Positions 8,388 to 17,013 of a stretch of 64,000 nucleotides of DNA are shown piece by piece. Within the stretch, counting starts at the first letter, position 1, and each line of letters opens with the position of its first letter. Source of the DNA: Halobacillus_B rhizosphaerae (GTDB taxonomy: Bacteria; Bacillota; Bacilli; Bacillales; Halobacillaceae); the NCBI RefSeq assembly GCF_046719735.1, contig NZ_JAUTWQ010000015.1, positions 83,361-147,360 of the forward strand, given 5' to 3'. The position numbers were made by a program, and so were the translations under genes. Below the pieces are notes generated by a model. That model worked only from the letters and a program-made list of their open reading frames with translations, searched no databases and had not been told where the DNA came from.

Positions 8388-9304
8388 TCTCTTAAACTCC
8401 TTCCGGTCATATGTATAAAGACATCCTCGAGTGTCGCTGTTCTCGTCTGTAAATCTTGTAGATTAAGGTTTTTTTGCTGGGAATGTTGTATTAAATCAAT
8501 GAGTGTTACTTGGAGGTCGTCGGTATAGACGACATACCATTCCTGTCTGCGAGTGACTTGAGTAACTCCTTGTAATTGGTGAATAAATGTATCATCTTCA
8601 TCGGCAGGGAGTGTGAATTCCACGGCGCTGTCAGAATGCAGTTCTCTAACCAAATTGGATGGCGTATCCAAGGCGATCAAATTTCCTTGATCCATAATCC
8701 CAATGCGATCACACAATACGTGAGCCTCATCCATGTAATGAGTGGAGAGAACGATGGTTTTTCCTTTTGCTTTTAAGTTTTCGATGATATCCCACAGCGT
8801 TCGCCTCGCTTGAGGGTCTAACCCAGTGGTTGGTTCATCAAGAAAGATGATATCGGGGTCATGAATAATGGCTAAGGCAATGGCAAGACGCTGCTTTTGT
8901 CCTCCTGATAAGCCTTTAATTCGATTCTTTTTCTTTTCGGATAAAAGCATTTCATCAATTAATTCTGGGATAGGGACATGAGTTGGATAAAAGCTTGCGT
9001 ACATATGCATAATTTCTTGAACGGTTAATAATTCAAACAGTGATGTAGATTGCAGCTGAACACCGATAACCTCTTTAACTTTTTCGATTTTTTTGCGAAT
9101 ATCGAAACCTGATAGGGTAGCTGTTCCGCCATCTGGCTTACGAAGGCCAACAAGCATTTCAATCGTAGTGGTTTTTCCAGCTCCATTAGGTCCGAGCAGG
9201 CCAAAAACCTCACCGGCACTTACATCGAATTCAACGCCATTGACTGCGGTCATGTTTCCGTATTTTTTTACTAGTTTTTCAACATGGATCATTGTATTTG
9301 ACAT
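8384..9304 (-). CDS. ABC transporter ATP-binding protein (DrrA-like)
   Basis: About 306 residues. Walker A is GPNGAGKTTT, the ABC signature is LSGGQKQRLAI, Walker B is DIIFLDEPTTGLD and the switch histidine is in STHYMDEA. A C-terminal extension of about 80 residues (LEDVFIHMTGRSL) is typical of the DrrA/CcmA-type exporter ATPases. I place the start at 9304, an ATG with GGAG eight bases ahead; an upstream TTG at 9328 would add eight residues. With the overlapping permease it makes a two-gene exporter. Confidence 0.93.
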   Translation of the reverse strand: MSNTMIHVEKLVKKYGNMTAVNGVEFDVSAGEVFGLLGPNGAGKTTTIEMLVGLRKPDGGTATLSGFDIRKKIEKVKEVIGVQLQSTSLFELLTVQEIMHMYASFYPTHVPIPELIDEMLLSEKKKNRIKGLSGGQKQRLAIALAIIHDPDIIFLDEPTTGLDPQARRTLWDIIENLKAKGKTIVLSTHYMDEAHVLCDRIGIMDQGNLIALDTPSNLVRELHSDSAVEFTLPADEDDTFIHQLQGVTQVTRRQEWYVVYTDDLQVTLIDLIQHSQQKNLNLQDLQTRTATLEDVFIHMTGRSLRE

Positions 9305-9484
9305 CACATCAACTCCATTCACTTTCAATATACCATGAAATTAATTAGAGGGCTTATGATCGTTTCATAAACCTGCATAATATCTTTATTCTTCTCTGAT
9401 GCGTACTTCTACTTGAAGTTCATTACAGTTTTCTATCACCTAACTAGTTCCTTTTTAAGTCTATGATGGGGGAGCGATCTATAA

Positions 9485-9512
9485 CTAAAAAAACGACCCA
9501 TTTGTGGATCGC
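9485..9512 (-). terminator. terminator of the 9528-10943 gene
   Basis: Read on the minus strand, a short stem (GCGATCC with GGGTCG, one G-U pair) is followed by a run of seven T residues, just beyond the stop codon. Confidence 0.6.
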
Positions 9513-9527
9513 TTTTAACCGAGAGTA

Positions 9528-10943
9528 TTATGAGAAGAACAGGACAAATGATTGAAGGTAAAGCTGCACCATTACATAAAAAGCAATGGCGTATTTGTAG
9601 TTGAACAGCCATCCATTTTTGACGATGCTGAGCCGGTTCACAGAACTCAAAATAATTGAAGGTAAAATCAACGGAGATACCATGATCGAAATCACACTTC
9701 CTGAAGTAATTCCAAGAACGACGATCTCCGGCGGATAGGGAAGATCGACGCCTTGTAGGATTCCTGAAACGAGTACGATGACTGTTAAGGGACCAAGTCC
9801 GATAAATCCTAAGATGATCACCACAAAAGGAAGGACCCATAAGAAGTTTAAGAACGGAACGGCGTCTATTATATAAAAGAGTCCGTCAATAATATATTTG
9901 CCATAGCCAGACTGATTCACGGCTTGGATTAGAAATCCAGCTGCTAATAGAATGGAAAACTGCTGGGCTTTATCTGGAATGTTCTTAGTTAAATAGATTT
10001 TCCCATTTTCCTTAATCGCCCTGGTTCTTCTCCGAACGATAAAGTAAAGAAGGATCCAAGCGACGATCACGATCGGGATGATGAGCAGTAATTCCACGTT
10101 CCAAATCGCATGAAGAAGGAAAATGGAACCGAATAAGGTTACAAATAACCATACGAACTCCAGCGCATCTCGATTTCCTCTCGTATCCTGCTGTTTTGCA
10201 TCGGCGATCTTAGCGAGCTCTTCCTGGATACCTGCCGTAAGATCGATCCCGTAATGTCGTTCTTGAAAATGGGAGAAGAGGACCGATAACAAAATACCAG
10301 CAAAGGACACGATAAAGCCTTGTAAAATGCATAAACCAAGCGATGCATCGAGCGCATGAACGGCGAAAATGAAACTCGGAATGCTGATCACCCACATAGT
10401 GGTTAACGAAAATGCCCGCAGCAATGCCGTTCCCTTATAATTCTCCCATGCCTCTCCTTTTTGATTGCTTAAGAAGTCGTGGATCATGCTGTACACCATA
10501 GGAATCGCACCGAATAATAAAAAGTAAGAGATAATCTGCGTAATCACCATCATTCCGAAATAGAACTTGCGACTCGTGTTGAGCAGGTTCTGAGCGAAGT
10601 TGATGACGGATTGAATGTATGGCTTCTCTTCGAATACCCAGCTGATTGCAGGAACGATCAGTAAGAGGGCAATTAGTCCGCCCATCACACTAAATCCAGA
10701 TAAAACCCCTTCAATGAGCGAAGTTCCTGCAGAGAGATGGATGCTCAAAGCAATGACAAGAATTAAAAGTGAGATTCCAGCCTGCTTGATCGGCAGAAAG
10801 AAGTAGCCAAGCAAAAAGGCAGCAAGACCGAATAAGGAAAGAGAGGTAGAGAGAATCTCTCCATCTATGAATGAAACAATAAAATATAGGATCACATATA
10901 AACTTATAAAAAGGGTGTATCCTCGTTTTGCCTTTTGTACCAT
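9528..10943 (-). CDS. polytopic membrane protein of unknown function
   Basis: A 471-residue hydrophobic protein that I do not recognise. About eleven or twelve membrane-spanning stretches can be seen. There seem to be two similar halves: the first has a re-entrant-looking SLTTMWVISIPSFIFAV region (about 190-207), the second has GFIGLGPLTVIVLVSG (about 376-391) and SGSVISIMVSPLILPS (about 415-430). Between them lies a charged cytoplasmic loop (about 240-270). That plan recalls transporters of the ion-transporter superfamily (ArsB, TRAP large subunit, CitM), but this is inference. GGAG lies eight bases before the start. It is a single gene, not linked to an enzyme. Confidence 0.75.
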   Translation of the reverse strand: MVQKAKRGYTLFISLYVILYFIVSFIDGEILSTSLSLFGLAAFLLGYFFLPIKQAGISLLILVIALSIHLSAGTSLIEGVLSGFSVMGGLIALLLIVPAISWVFEEKPYIQSVINFAQNLLNTSRKFYFGMMVITQIISYFLLFGAIPMVYSMIHDFLSNQKGEAWENYKGTALLRAFSLTTMWVISIPSFIFAVHALDASLGLCILQGFIVSFAGILLSVLFSHFQERHYGIDLTAGIQEELAKIADAKQQDTRGNRDALEFVWLFVTLFGSIFLLHAIWNVELLLIIPIVIVAWILLYFIVRRRTRAIKENGKIYLTKNIPDKAQQFSILLAAGFLIQAVNQSGYGKYIIDGLFYIIDAVPFLNFLWVLPFVVIILGFIGLGPLTVIVLVSGILQGVDLPYPPEIVVLGITSGSVISIMVSPLILPSIILSSVNRLSIVKNGWLFNYKYAIAFYVMVQLYLQSFVLFFS

Positions 10944-11109
10944 GATGCATGCTCCAATCCTTGTTTAATAGTATGAATCGTTCATATCGTATCATATGGA
11001 AGGTTAATTCGCTTAAAATTGCACATTATTGAAATTCATGGAAGTTGAATTAAACGCTTTCTTTTCTTGAAAATGATAAGATTAAACCAAATCCAGGAAA
11101 GAGGTGTCT

Positions 11110-12030
11110 ATGTTGAAAAAAGTTAAATTAGGCAGAAGCGATCTGGAAGTTGGCGAAATTTCTTTAGGCTGCATGCGCATCAATAAACTCAGTAAGAAGG
11201 ATGCAGCGGAAGTCATTGAGAATGCAATGGATTGTGGTGTCGATTTGTTCGACCACGCCGATATTTACGGCGGTGGAGAATCTGAAAAAGTCTTTGCTGA
11301 CGCGATCCATATGAACGAAGATGTTCGTGAGAAAATGAAGCTGCAGACAAAATGCGGTATTCGCGATGGGATGTTTGATTTTTCCAAGGATCATATCTTA
11401 GAATCTGTCGAAGGAAGTCTGCGCCGGTTAAAAACGGACTATGTGGACAGCCTGCTGCTGCACCGCCCGGATGCTCTGATGGAACCTGAGGAAGTTGCAG
11501 AAGCCTTTGCAGAATTAAAAGACAGCGGAAAAGTTCGTTACTTTGGCGTAAGTAATCAAAACCCCATGCAAATGGAACTCCTGCGCAAGTATTTACAGGA
11601 TGACCTCATTGTAAACCAGCTGCAGTTAAGTCTTGTACATACACCGATGATTGATGCTGGATTTAATGTAAATATGCAGAATGATCCGGCGATTGTACGT
11701 GACAGTAATGTGATTGAATACTGCCGATTGAATGATATTTCCATCCAGGCATGGTCTCCTTTCCAGCACGGTATGATTGAAGGACCCTTTATCGGAAATG
11801 ATGCATTCCCGGACGTGAACGCAAAGCTTCAGGAAATCGCAGAGAAAAAAGGGGTAACAGACTCAGCGATTGCCATTGCCTGGATTCTGCGTCATCCCGC
11901 GAACATCCAGCCGGTGGTTGGCACGATGAACAAAGGGCGGATGCAGGACATTGCCAAAGCTTCAGAGGTCGAGCTGACAAGGGAAGAATGGTATGAGCTT
12001 TATCGTGCAGCAGGAAACGATCTGCCTTAA
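11110..12030 (+). CDS. aldo/keto reductase
   Basis: About 306 residues of an NADPH-dependent aldo/keto reductase of the bacterial YdhF/YcsN group. The catalytic tetrad can be seen: Asp and Tyr in FDHADIYGGGES (near 45-57), Lys in LQTKCGIRDG and His in LLLHRPDALM. A C-terminal NADP-binding part has QPVVGTMNKGRM. The start at 11110 has AAAGAGGTG upstream; an in-frame GTG six bases earlier lies inside that ribosome site. It is monocistronic and is followed by the structured repeat at 12058. The substrate is unknown. Confidence 0.92.
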   Translation: MLKKVKLGRSDLEVGEISLGCMRINKLSKKDAAEVIENAMDCGVDLFDHADIYGGGESEKVFADAIHMNEDVREKMKLQTKCGIRDGMFDFSKDHILESVEGSLRRLKTDYVDSLLLHRPDALMEPEEVAEAFAELKDSGKVRYFGVSNQNPMQMELLRKYLQDDLIVNQLQLSLVHTPMIDAGFNVNMQNDPAIVRDSNVIEYCRLNDISIQAWSPFQHGMIEGPFIGNDAFPDVNAKLQEIAEKKGVTDSAIAIAWILRHPANIQPVVGTMNKGRMQDIAKASEVELTREEWYELYRAAGNDLP

Positions 12031-12057
12031 ACTCGAAGGTTCACAAGAGGAAGTGCT

Positions 12058-12406
12058 CTGGGATTAAAGCAAATGTCTGCCAACTAAAGGACAATAATTA
12101 AGGGAAAAGCAGGGTGTTATTCCGAATGACCGCTCCGGAAATACACTCCGCTTTTCGCGGGCGGCTGGCTTGCCTCCTCGTGCTTTGCACTCCGGGGTCC
12201 AACCGATGCCTTCCTCCCGCAGAAGTCTCCGTGTATTTCCTACGCTTTGCTCTTTTTCACTCCCTATTTTCTATTCATAAGGGGAATTGACTAAGAGAAA
12301 CGTCAAGAAATCCTACCTCGTGCCGGGCACAAAAAACCCTAACTGTGAAGTAATGTAATCCCTTCACAGTTAGGGTTTAATAATGCCTGACCAGATTTTG
12401 TCCCAG
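12058..12406. repeat. structured palindromic repeat, copy 1
   Basis: About 349 bases that recur at 55687-56033 with almost the same length. The outer ends are imperfect inverted repeats (CTGGGA at the left, TCCCAG at the right). Inside is a large fold closed by GGAAATACAC (12137-12146) with GTGTATTTCC (12231-12240), holding GCGGG/CCCGC pairing and an apical GTGC-TTT-GCAC. A separate 17-bp hairpin lies at 12334-12378. It has no coding capacity that I trust and lies between two genes that end towards each other. I cannot match it to a named element from memory. It might be a non-autonomous mobile element or a structured RNA. Confidence 0.75.
12334..12378. terminator. 17-bp perfect hairpin inside repeat copy 1
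   Basis: AAACCCTAACTGTGAAG pairs perfectly with CTTCACAGTTAGGGTTT. It is flanked by A-runs on one side and TTTAATAA on the other, so it could act as a terminator in either direction between the reductase and the exporter genes. Compare the hairpin at 55956. Confidence 0.65.
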
Positions 12407-12585
12407 TCACAGCTTTTTAATAGGTAATTTCATTACGGGAGGCTGTTTAAAATTCTCCTTCTTATTAGGCAGTTTTTAAATGCCTGGTCAGCTCTCCTAT
12501 ACTTGCAAGGGTTTTTTCTGCCTGCAGGGGTTTCGTGATGGTCGACTTTCAATCCGTGAACCTTTCCAAATGTGCCAGGCTTTTT

Positions 12586-14067
12586 CTATGATTCGGTTGC
12601 TAATGTCTGGCTCTGTGTCCCTGTTGACTCTTCAGGTGCCTGTTTCACGCGCTTCAGGAAGAAGGAAAGGACTAAACTAATCAATCCAAAGACTAACATA
12701 GCAAAGTAGGCATCATTAATTCCTTGAATGGACGCTTCCATCACCAGGTGCTGCTTCGTTCCACTTGCTCCGCTCGTCATCATATCCTGCAGGTGATCTT
12801 TCGTGCGTGTGGTCATGATGGTGACTAATAGCGAGGTTCCAATCGCACCGGCCACCTGCCTGGCGGTGTTGGAAATGGCCGTTCCGTGCGCATTCAGGCT
12901 GTTTGGCAGCTGATTTAATCCTGCCGTCTGGAGTGGCATAAGGAACAACGCCATGCCGATCCGCCGTCCTGCGTACATGACAATAAGCGTGGTATAGCTG
13001 ATGGAGTCGGTCAGATTTGTGAAGCTGTAAGTCGTAGCCAGCACCACGGCAATGCCGATAATAGACAGCCACTTTACGCCGAAGCGGTCGAACACTTTTC
13101 CAATGGCCGGACTAATCAGCCCCATTAATAAGGCACCCGGCAACATAAGTACGCCAGATTCTAAAGCCGTGAACCCGCGTGCGTTCTGCAAGTATAACGG
13201 CAGCAGAATCATGTCCGCGTACATGACGACGGTAATGGTACAGTTAATGATCGTCGTCAAAGAGAACATGTTGTATTTAAATACTTTTAGATCAAGAAAC
13301 GGTTCTACGGAACGGAGCTGCCGGTAAGTGAAAGCTGTTATGGTAACGAAACCGATCACAAGTGAAATGATGACCTCAGTACTCGACCACCCTTCCTGTC
13401 CTGCCTCACTGAATCCGTAAAGTAGTCCTCCAAAGCCAATCGTCGATAGGATTAAGCTTAGGAAGTCCAGCTTGCTCGCGGTCGTTTCGGAAACATTCTT
13501 TAGAAAAATGAACGCACAGATAATAATTACGACGACAAACGGGATCATGCCGTAGAACAAAACCTGCCACGGGAAATCATCTAAAATATATCCTGCCAAA
13601 GTTGGTCCGATGGCGGGTGCGAATATGATCGCAAGCCCGACAGTTCCCATCGCCGTCCCGCGTTTTTCTGGCGGGAACAGGGATAGTACAACGTTCATGA
13701 GCAGCGGGATGACAATACCAGTGGAAGCGGCTTGAATCAATCGTCCTGTCAGCAGTACATAAAACGCAGGGGCGAGCGCTGAAACGAGCGTCCCAGTAAG
13801 AAAAATAAACATGGCTGCAAGAAACAGCTGTCTTGTCGAGAATCGTTTCATTAAAAAGCCTGTGACCGGAATCAATACTCCGTTCACAAGCATATATCCC
13901 GTTGTCAGCCATTGTCCGGTAGATGGTTTAATATCAAAGGCTTCCATTAAAGGGGGAAGCGCAACTGTCATTGTTGTCTGGTTAAAGATTACAAAGAAAG
14001 CACCCAGAATCATGATGGTTAAAATAGGTAATTTCTTGATCGAACCTGTGTCTGCTGTGGCACTCAA
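12586..14067 (-). CDS. DHA2-family (14-TM) MFS drug exporter
   Basis: A 493-residue proton-coupled efflux protein of the EmrB/QacA type, with some 14 hydrophobic segments. Typical motifs are WLTTGYMLVNGVLIPVTGFL (segment 2), TGRLIQAASTGIVIPL, motif C (FAPAIGPTLAGYIL) near residue 152, and LNAHGTAISNTARQVAGAIG near 385-405. Translation starts at a TTG with AAGGATG ahead; no in-frame ATG fits better. It is divergent from the TetR gene at 14270, the usual arrangement of an exporter and its repressor. The substrates are probably hydrophobic drugs or biocides; this is inferred from family only. Confidence 0.92.
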   Translation of the reverse strand: MSATADTGSIKKLPILTIMILGAFFVIFNQTTMTVALPPLMEAFDIKPSTGQWLTTGYMLVNGVLIPVTGFLMKRFSTRQLFLAAMFIFLTGTLVSALAPAFYVLLTGRLIQAASTGIVIPLLMNVVLSLFPPEKRGTAMGTVGLAIIFAPAIGPTLAGYILDDFPWQVLFYGMIPFVVVIIICAFIFLKNVSETTASKLDFLSLILSTIGFGGLLYGFSEAGQEGWSSTEVIISLVIGFVTITAFTYRQLRSVEPFLDLKVFKYNMFSLTTIINCTITVVMYADMILLPLYLQNARGFTALESGVLMLPGALLMGLISPAIGKVFDRFGVKWLSIIGIAVVLATTYSFTNLTDSISYTTLIVMYAGRRIGMALFLMPLQTAGLNQLPNSLNAHGTAISNTARQVAGAIGTSLLVTIMTTRTKDHLQDMMTSGASGTKQHLVMEASIQGINDAYFAMLVFGLISLVLSFFLKRVKQAPEESTGTQSQTLATES

Positions 14068-14114
14068 TTCTATACATCCTTTCCTTATGATTCGTGATTT
14101 AATTTACAGTTTGT

Positions 14115-14148
14115 AGTATAGTTAACGAAGTATAAATTAGAGTATAGT
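14115..14148. promoter_or_regulatory. direct repeats in the exporter/TetR intergenic region
   Basis: AGTATAGT occurs at 14115-14122 and again at 14141-14148, between the divergent DHA2 exporter and TetR genes. This is where the regulator would be expected to bind, but the repeats are direct and short, so the assignment is weak. Confidence 0.25.
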
Positions 14149-14159
14149 ACACTCCGCCA

Positions 14160-14187
14160 TTGACTACAACGAACAATTATTTATAAA
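14160..14187 (+). promoter_or_regulatory. promoter of the tetR-alaX transcript
   Basis: TTGACT at 14160-14165 and TATAAA at 14182-14187 with 16-base spacing lie about 80 bases before the TetR start. Confidence 0.45.
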
Positions 14188-14269
14188 ATGTTTATTAGTT
14201 TACAAAATATTTTAATGTGTCGTTTAAGTTTTGTTTTTTATAGAGTAAATGAAGAAGGGAGCAGCCGTG

Positions 14270-14863
14270 ATGGATAAGAAACTGGATCCCAGGGTGATCC
14301 GCACACGTCAGTTGTTGAAAGATGCTTTTATCGCATTGATAAAAGAAATGGATCTTGAAAAAATTACTGTGAATCGGCTGGCAGAACGGGCGACAATCAA
14401 TCGGGTCACTTTCTACCTGCATTATCGCGATATCCCGGACATGCAGGAAAAGATGGCAGAGGATATGCTGCAGGAGCTGGCTGAGGTCTATGAAACAGCA
14501 CGTAAGGACACGAATCAAACAGAAGGATGGAAGGTCATTGAACGGATGCTTGCCTACATCGGAGAAAATGCCGATTTTTATAAGGTGGTGCTTACTTCCA
14601 AAGGTCTTCCTATCTTCCGGGAGCGCTTATTAGAATATTTAACCCACCGGATTATAACAAGAGTAGAAAGAAAGGATTCCTATGCGAAACGAGTGGGAAT
14701 CGAAAAAGATTTTCTAGTCTGGTATGATTCCTCTGCCCTTATCGGAACCATCATTGCCTGGCTGAAAAACGATAGGCCATACACTCCTGAACATATGGCG
14801 AAGCAGTTCTATTTACTGAGAAACCGGGGCGAAACAGCGAGATCAGACTTGGATGTTGATTAA
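14270..14863 (+). CDS. TetR/AcrR family transcriptional regulator
   Basis: About 197 residues. The N-terminal TetR helix-turn-helix includes LKDAFIALIKEMDLEKITVN and NRVTFYLHYRDI (about residues 15-55). The C-terminal part resembles the group whose second domain ends in a helical ligand pocket, with NADFYKVVLTSKG near 108-120. The start at 14270 has GGGAG nine bases ahead; an in-frame ATG at 14249 has no ribosome site. It is divergent from the DHA2 exporter, which it may repress, and only 13 bases upstream of the alaX-like gene, with which it is probably co-transcribed. Confidence 0.88.
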   Translation: MDKKLDPRVIRTRQLLKDAFIALIKEMDLEKITVNRLAERATINRVTFYLHYRDIPDMQEKMAEDMLQELAEVYETARKDTNQTEGWKVIERMLAYIGENADFYKVVLTSKGLPIFRERLLEYLTHRIITRVERKDSYAKRVGIEKDFLVWYDSSALIGTIIAWLKNDRPYTPEHMAKQFYLLRNRGETARSDLDVD

Positions 14864-14876
14864 GGAGGAAAGAGGC

Positions 14877-16061
14877 ATGACGAAGAAATTATACTATGAA
14901 GATCCCTATCTTCTGGATTTCGAATCGATGGTAAATAAGGTGGATCAGGACAAACGAGGCATTTATGTAGTCCTTGAGGAGACGGCGTTCTACCCAACAG
15001 GGGGCGGACAGCCGCATGATCAAGGAACGATCAATGGAGTATATGTTTATGATGTAGAAGAAGTACAGGATGAGGTGCGTCATTACATAGAAGAACAACT
15101 TCCTAAAGATACGTTGCAAGTGAATGGGAGGGTGGATGAAAAACGCAGGATTGATCATATGCAGCAGCACTGCGGTCAGCACATTATCTCCGCAGTATTT
15201 GAAGATCAGTTCGGTATTCCGACCACGAGCTTTCATTTAGGGAAAGATACGGTCACGATCGATTTGGATACCGATCATCTTTCCGAGCATACATTGCAGC
15301 AAGCTGAAGCGCGGGTTAATCAACTGATTTTTCAAAACGAGCCAGTTGAAACGAAGTGGGTGTCTGTAGAAGAAGCACAGGCGTACCCGCTTCGTAAGGC
15401 GCTTTCCGTTGATGGAGATATTCGGTTAGTTATCATTCCGGGAATTGATTACAACGGCTGCGGAGGCACACACCCACGCTCTACGGGAGAGATCATGGCT
15501 GTGAAATTTCTTGGCTGGACAAAAAATAAACAGCAGGTCCGCCTTGAGTTTGTCTGCGGTTATCGTGTGTTAGACAGGTTAGAGGAAAAGCACCGCATTT
15601 TATCAGAAGTGAAGCAGCTCATTTCCAGGCCGGAACAGCAGCTGCCCGAAGAAGTCAATCAGCTGATCAAAGAAAGCAAGGAGAAGGATAAGAGATTGGC
15701 TGAAATGGAGGAACACCTGCTTCAGTACGAAGCTCGTGAAATCATATCTGAAGCTGAAAATGCTCAAGTCATTGTGCGTGTTTTTAAGGACCGAATGTTT
15801 AAAACGCTCCAGTCACTGGGGAAATTGATCACGGAAAAAGCGCCGAACTCCTATCTGATTCTCATTAGTGAACAGCAGGAGCAGCTCCAGTTTGTCCTGG
15901 CCCGTGGTGCGGAAATTGATCGAAATATGAATGAAATTGCAAAAGAAACCATGCCTCTTATTGAAGGAAAAGGAGGAGGAAAACCTGAGTTTGTCCAGGG
16001 TGGAGGTCCTAGGCTGCTGGACGGAGCGGAGTTTGCTGAACAGATTAAGAGAATACTTTGA
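14877..16061 (+). CDS. alanyl-tRNA editing protein AlaX-L (with DHHA1 domain)
   Basis: About 394 residues. It resembles the free-standing editing domain of alanyl-tRNA synthetase plus a C-terminal DHHA1 domain. It should hydrolyse mischarged Ser- or Gly-tRNA(Ala) in the cytoplasm. The N-terminal part has PTGGGQPHDQG (about 40-50); the zinc site is formed by the HMQQH pair near residue 92 and by NGCGGTHPRSTGEI near 193-206. A charged helical linker (about 245-290) precedes the DHHA1 domain, which ends with the glycine-rich GGGKPEFVQGGGP. AAGGAGG lies ten bases before the chosen ATG. Placement behind a TetR gene is unusual for a housekeeping editing factor. Confidence 0.92.
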   Translation: MTKKLYYEDPYLLDFESMVNKVDQDKRGIYVVLEETAFYPTGGGQPHDQGTINGVYVYDVEEVQDEVRHYIEEQLPKDTLQVNGRVDEKRRIDHMQQHCGQHIISAVFEDQFGIPTTSFHLGKDTVTIDLDTDHLSEHTLQQAEARVNQLIFQNEPVETKWVSVEEAQAYPLRKALSVDGDIRLVIIPGIDYNGCGGTHPRSTGEIMAVKFLGWTKNKQQVRLEFVCGYRVLDRLEEKHRILSEVKQLISRPEQQLPEEVNQLIKESKEKDKRLAEMEEHLLQYEAREIISEAENAQVIVRVFKDRMFKTLQSLGKLITEKAPNSYLILISEQQEQLQFVLARGAEIDRNMNEIAKETMPLIEGKGGGKPEFVQGGGPRLLDGAEFAEQIKRIL

Positions 16062-16150
16062 ACCTGGTAGAGAGATGAGTGCTTTGAATGTTTTGGCATG
16101 TTAAATTCATCTGATCTGGCTTAGTTAGCGAAATGAATACCAGAAAATGT

Positions 16151-16182
16151 AAAACCTCTCAAAATTGATTGAGAGGTTTTTT
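16151..16182 (+). terminator. terminator after the alaX-like gene
   Basis: A 10-bp perfect stem (AAAACCTCTC with GAGAGGTTTT) with a 10-base loop is followed by T residues. Confidence 0.85.
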
Positions 16183-16382
16183 AGTGGGTTAATAGCAGGC
16201 ACAAGGGTTTAAAGATCATAAATAACAGATGGATATCTCCTTATTTCATATTCCCTTCGACCTGCATCTCTACTTTGAATCTCTATTTGCCTGGAACTTT
16301 ACGTTTGTTTCTTCTATCAAGCAAGCATAGTTTCATGAGTAATTTATCCAAATATCACCGTTTAAAGAAAAAAACCCACTCA

Positions 16383-16584
16383 TCATTCTAGTCATTTCAT
16401 AGGATGTACTAACCTGGCAACTTAACGGTTGCTAGGGAAAAAAGAGAAAGATACTGAGATAATCTCCTATGGATTTGGATGTAAGGGCAGCCAGGTCGTA
16501 CGGCTGAAATTCGATGTGCACCATTTTTCATATTCTTCTAATTCCTAACGTAATCCGCTGCTCATAAAATCGGCGGATTTTTTA
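16383..16584 (+). other. gene-free stretch ending in a terminator; possible small RNA
   Basis: No convincing ORF is present. The stretch contains a stem near 16408-16433 (CCTGGCAAC/GGTTGCTAGG), a small CAGCC/GGCTG hairpin near 16490-16506, and a clear terminator at 16552-16584 (AATCCGCTG with CGGCGGATT, then six T residues). A terminator with no gene in front of it suggests a short non-coding transcript. I see no riboswitch class I can name, and no good promoter. Confidence 0.3.
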
Positions 16585-16800
16585 TATGTCTCCATCATTT
16601 TCTTTGGGTCAACCGTTATCTATAGGAAGAGAAAAAAAGAAAGTGCTGCCAGAGGTAGAAGTGAGCGATCTTTATAAATCATGCAGAGATTAAAAGGTAA
16701 CGTGCTGCAAAAGAAAATTCATAGGTGCTCAGTTATGTGGGCTTGTTAATTCTATAACATTAAGTTTTTGAATAGCGACTCAAAAAAGGAGGTATCTCCT

Positions 16801-16854
16801 ATGTGGAACGAATTCGAAATCCTAATTGGTATTGAAGAACGTCGTCCAAAGTAA
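16801..16854 (+). CDS. 17-residue peptide ORF, unknown
   Basis: The ORF encodes MWNEFEILIGIEERRPK. The reasons to take it seriously are a strong AAAAAAGGAGG ribosome site about seven bases ahead of the ATG, a TAATAA double stop, and a strong terminator starting six bases after the stop. Together these make a compact stand-alone gene about 100 bases long. The peptide is amphipathic with a charged tail and has no signal sequence. I do not recognise it. It might also be the leader of a terminated transcript in front of the glcD-like gene, but that gene has its own promoter at 16950. Confidence 0.45.
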   Translation: MWNEFEILIGIEERRPK

Positions 16855-16860
16855 TAAGCT

Positions 16861-16895
16861 TCCCCTCAGCACGATAGCTGAGGGGATTGTTTTTA
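16861..16895 (+). terminator. terminator after the 17-codon ORF
   Basis: A 10-bp perfect stem (TCCCCTCAGC with GCTGAGGGGA) with a 6-base loop is followed by TTGTTTTT. Confidence 0.85.
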
Positions 16896-16949
16896 TTAAA
16901 GGAGAGTGGCGAAAATCTGTGCGCGGTCTGTTACACCTAGTCAGAATTA

Positions 16950-16977
16950 TTGTAATTATTAAACAAATAAGTATAAT
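16950..16977 (+). promoter_or_regulatory. sigma-A-like promoter of the glcD-like gene
   Basis: TTGTAA at 16950-16955 and a perfect TATAAT at 16972-16977 have 16-base spacing, 36 bases before the start codon. Confidence 0.6.
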
Positions 16978-17013
16978 GTGACCCAATACAATAAAAAACG
17001 AGGAGGATTACAT

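Noticed and set aside
12716..13072. 118-codon minus-strand ORF inside the DHA2 exporter gene
   Set aside because: It is an alternative frame of the exporter, rich in His and Arg, without independent signals.
16650..16720. Lysine-riboswitch-like AGAGGTAGAAGTGAG stretch
   Set aside because: The remaining L-box elements are absent and no lysine-related gene follows.
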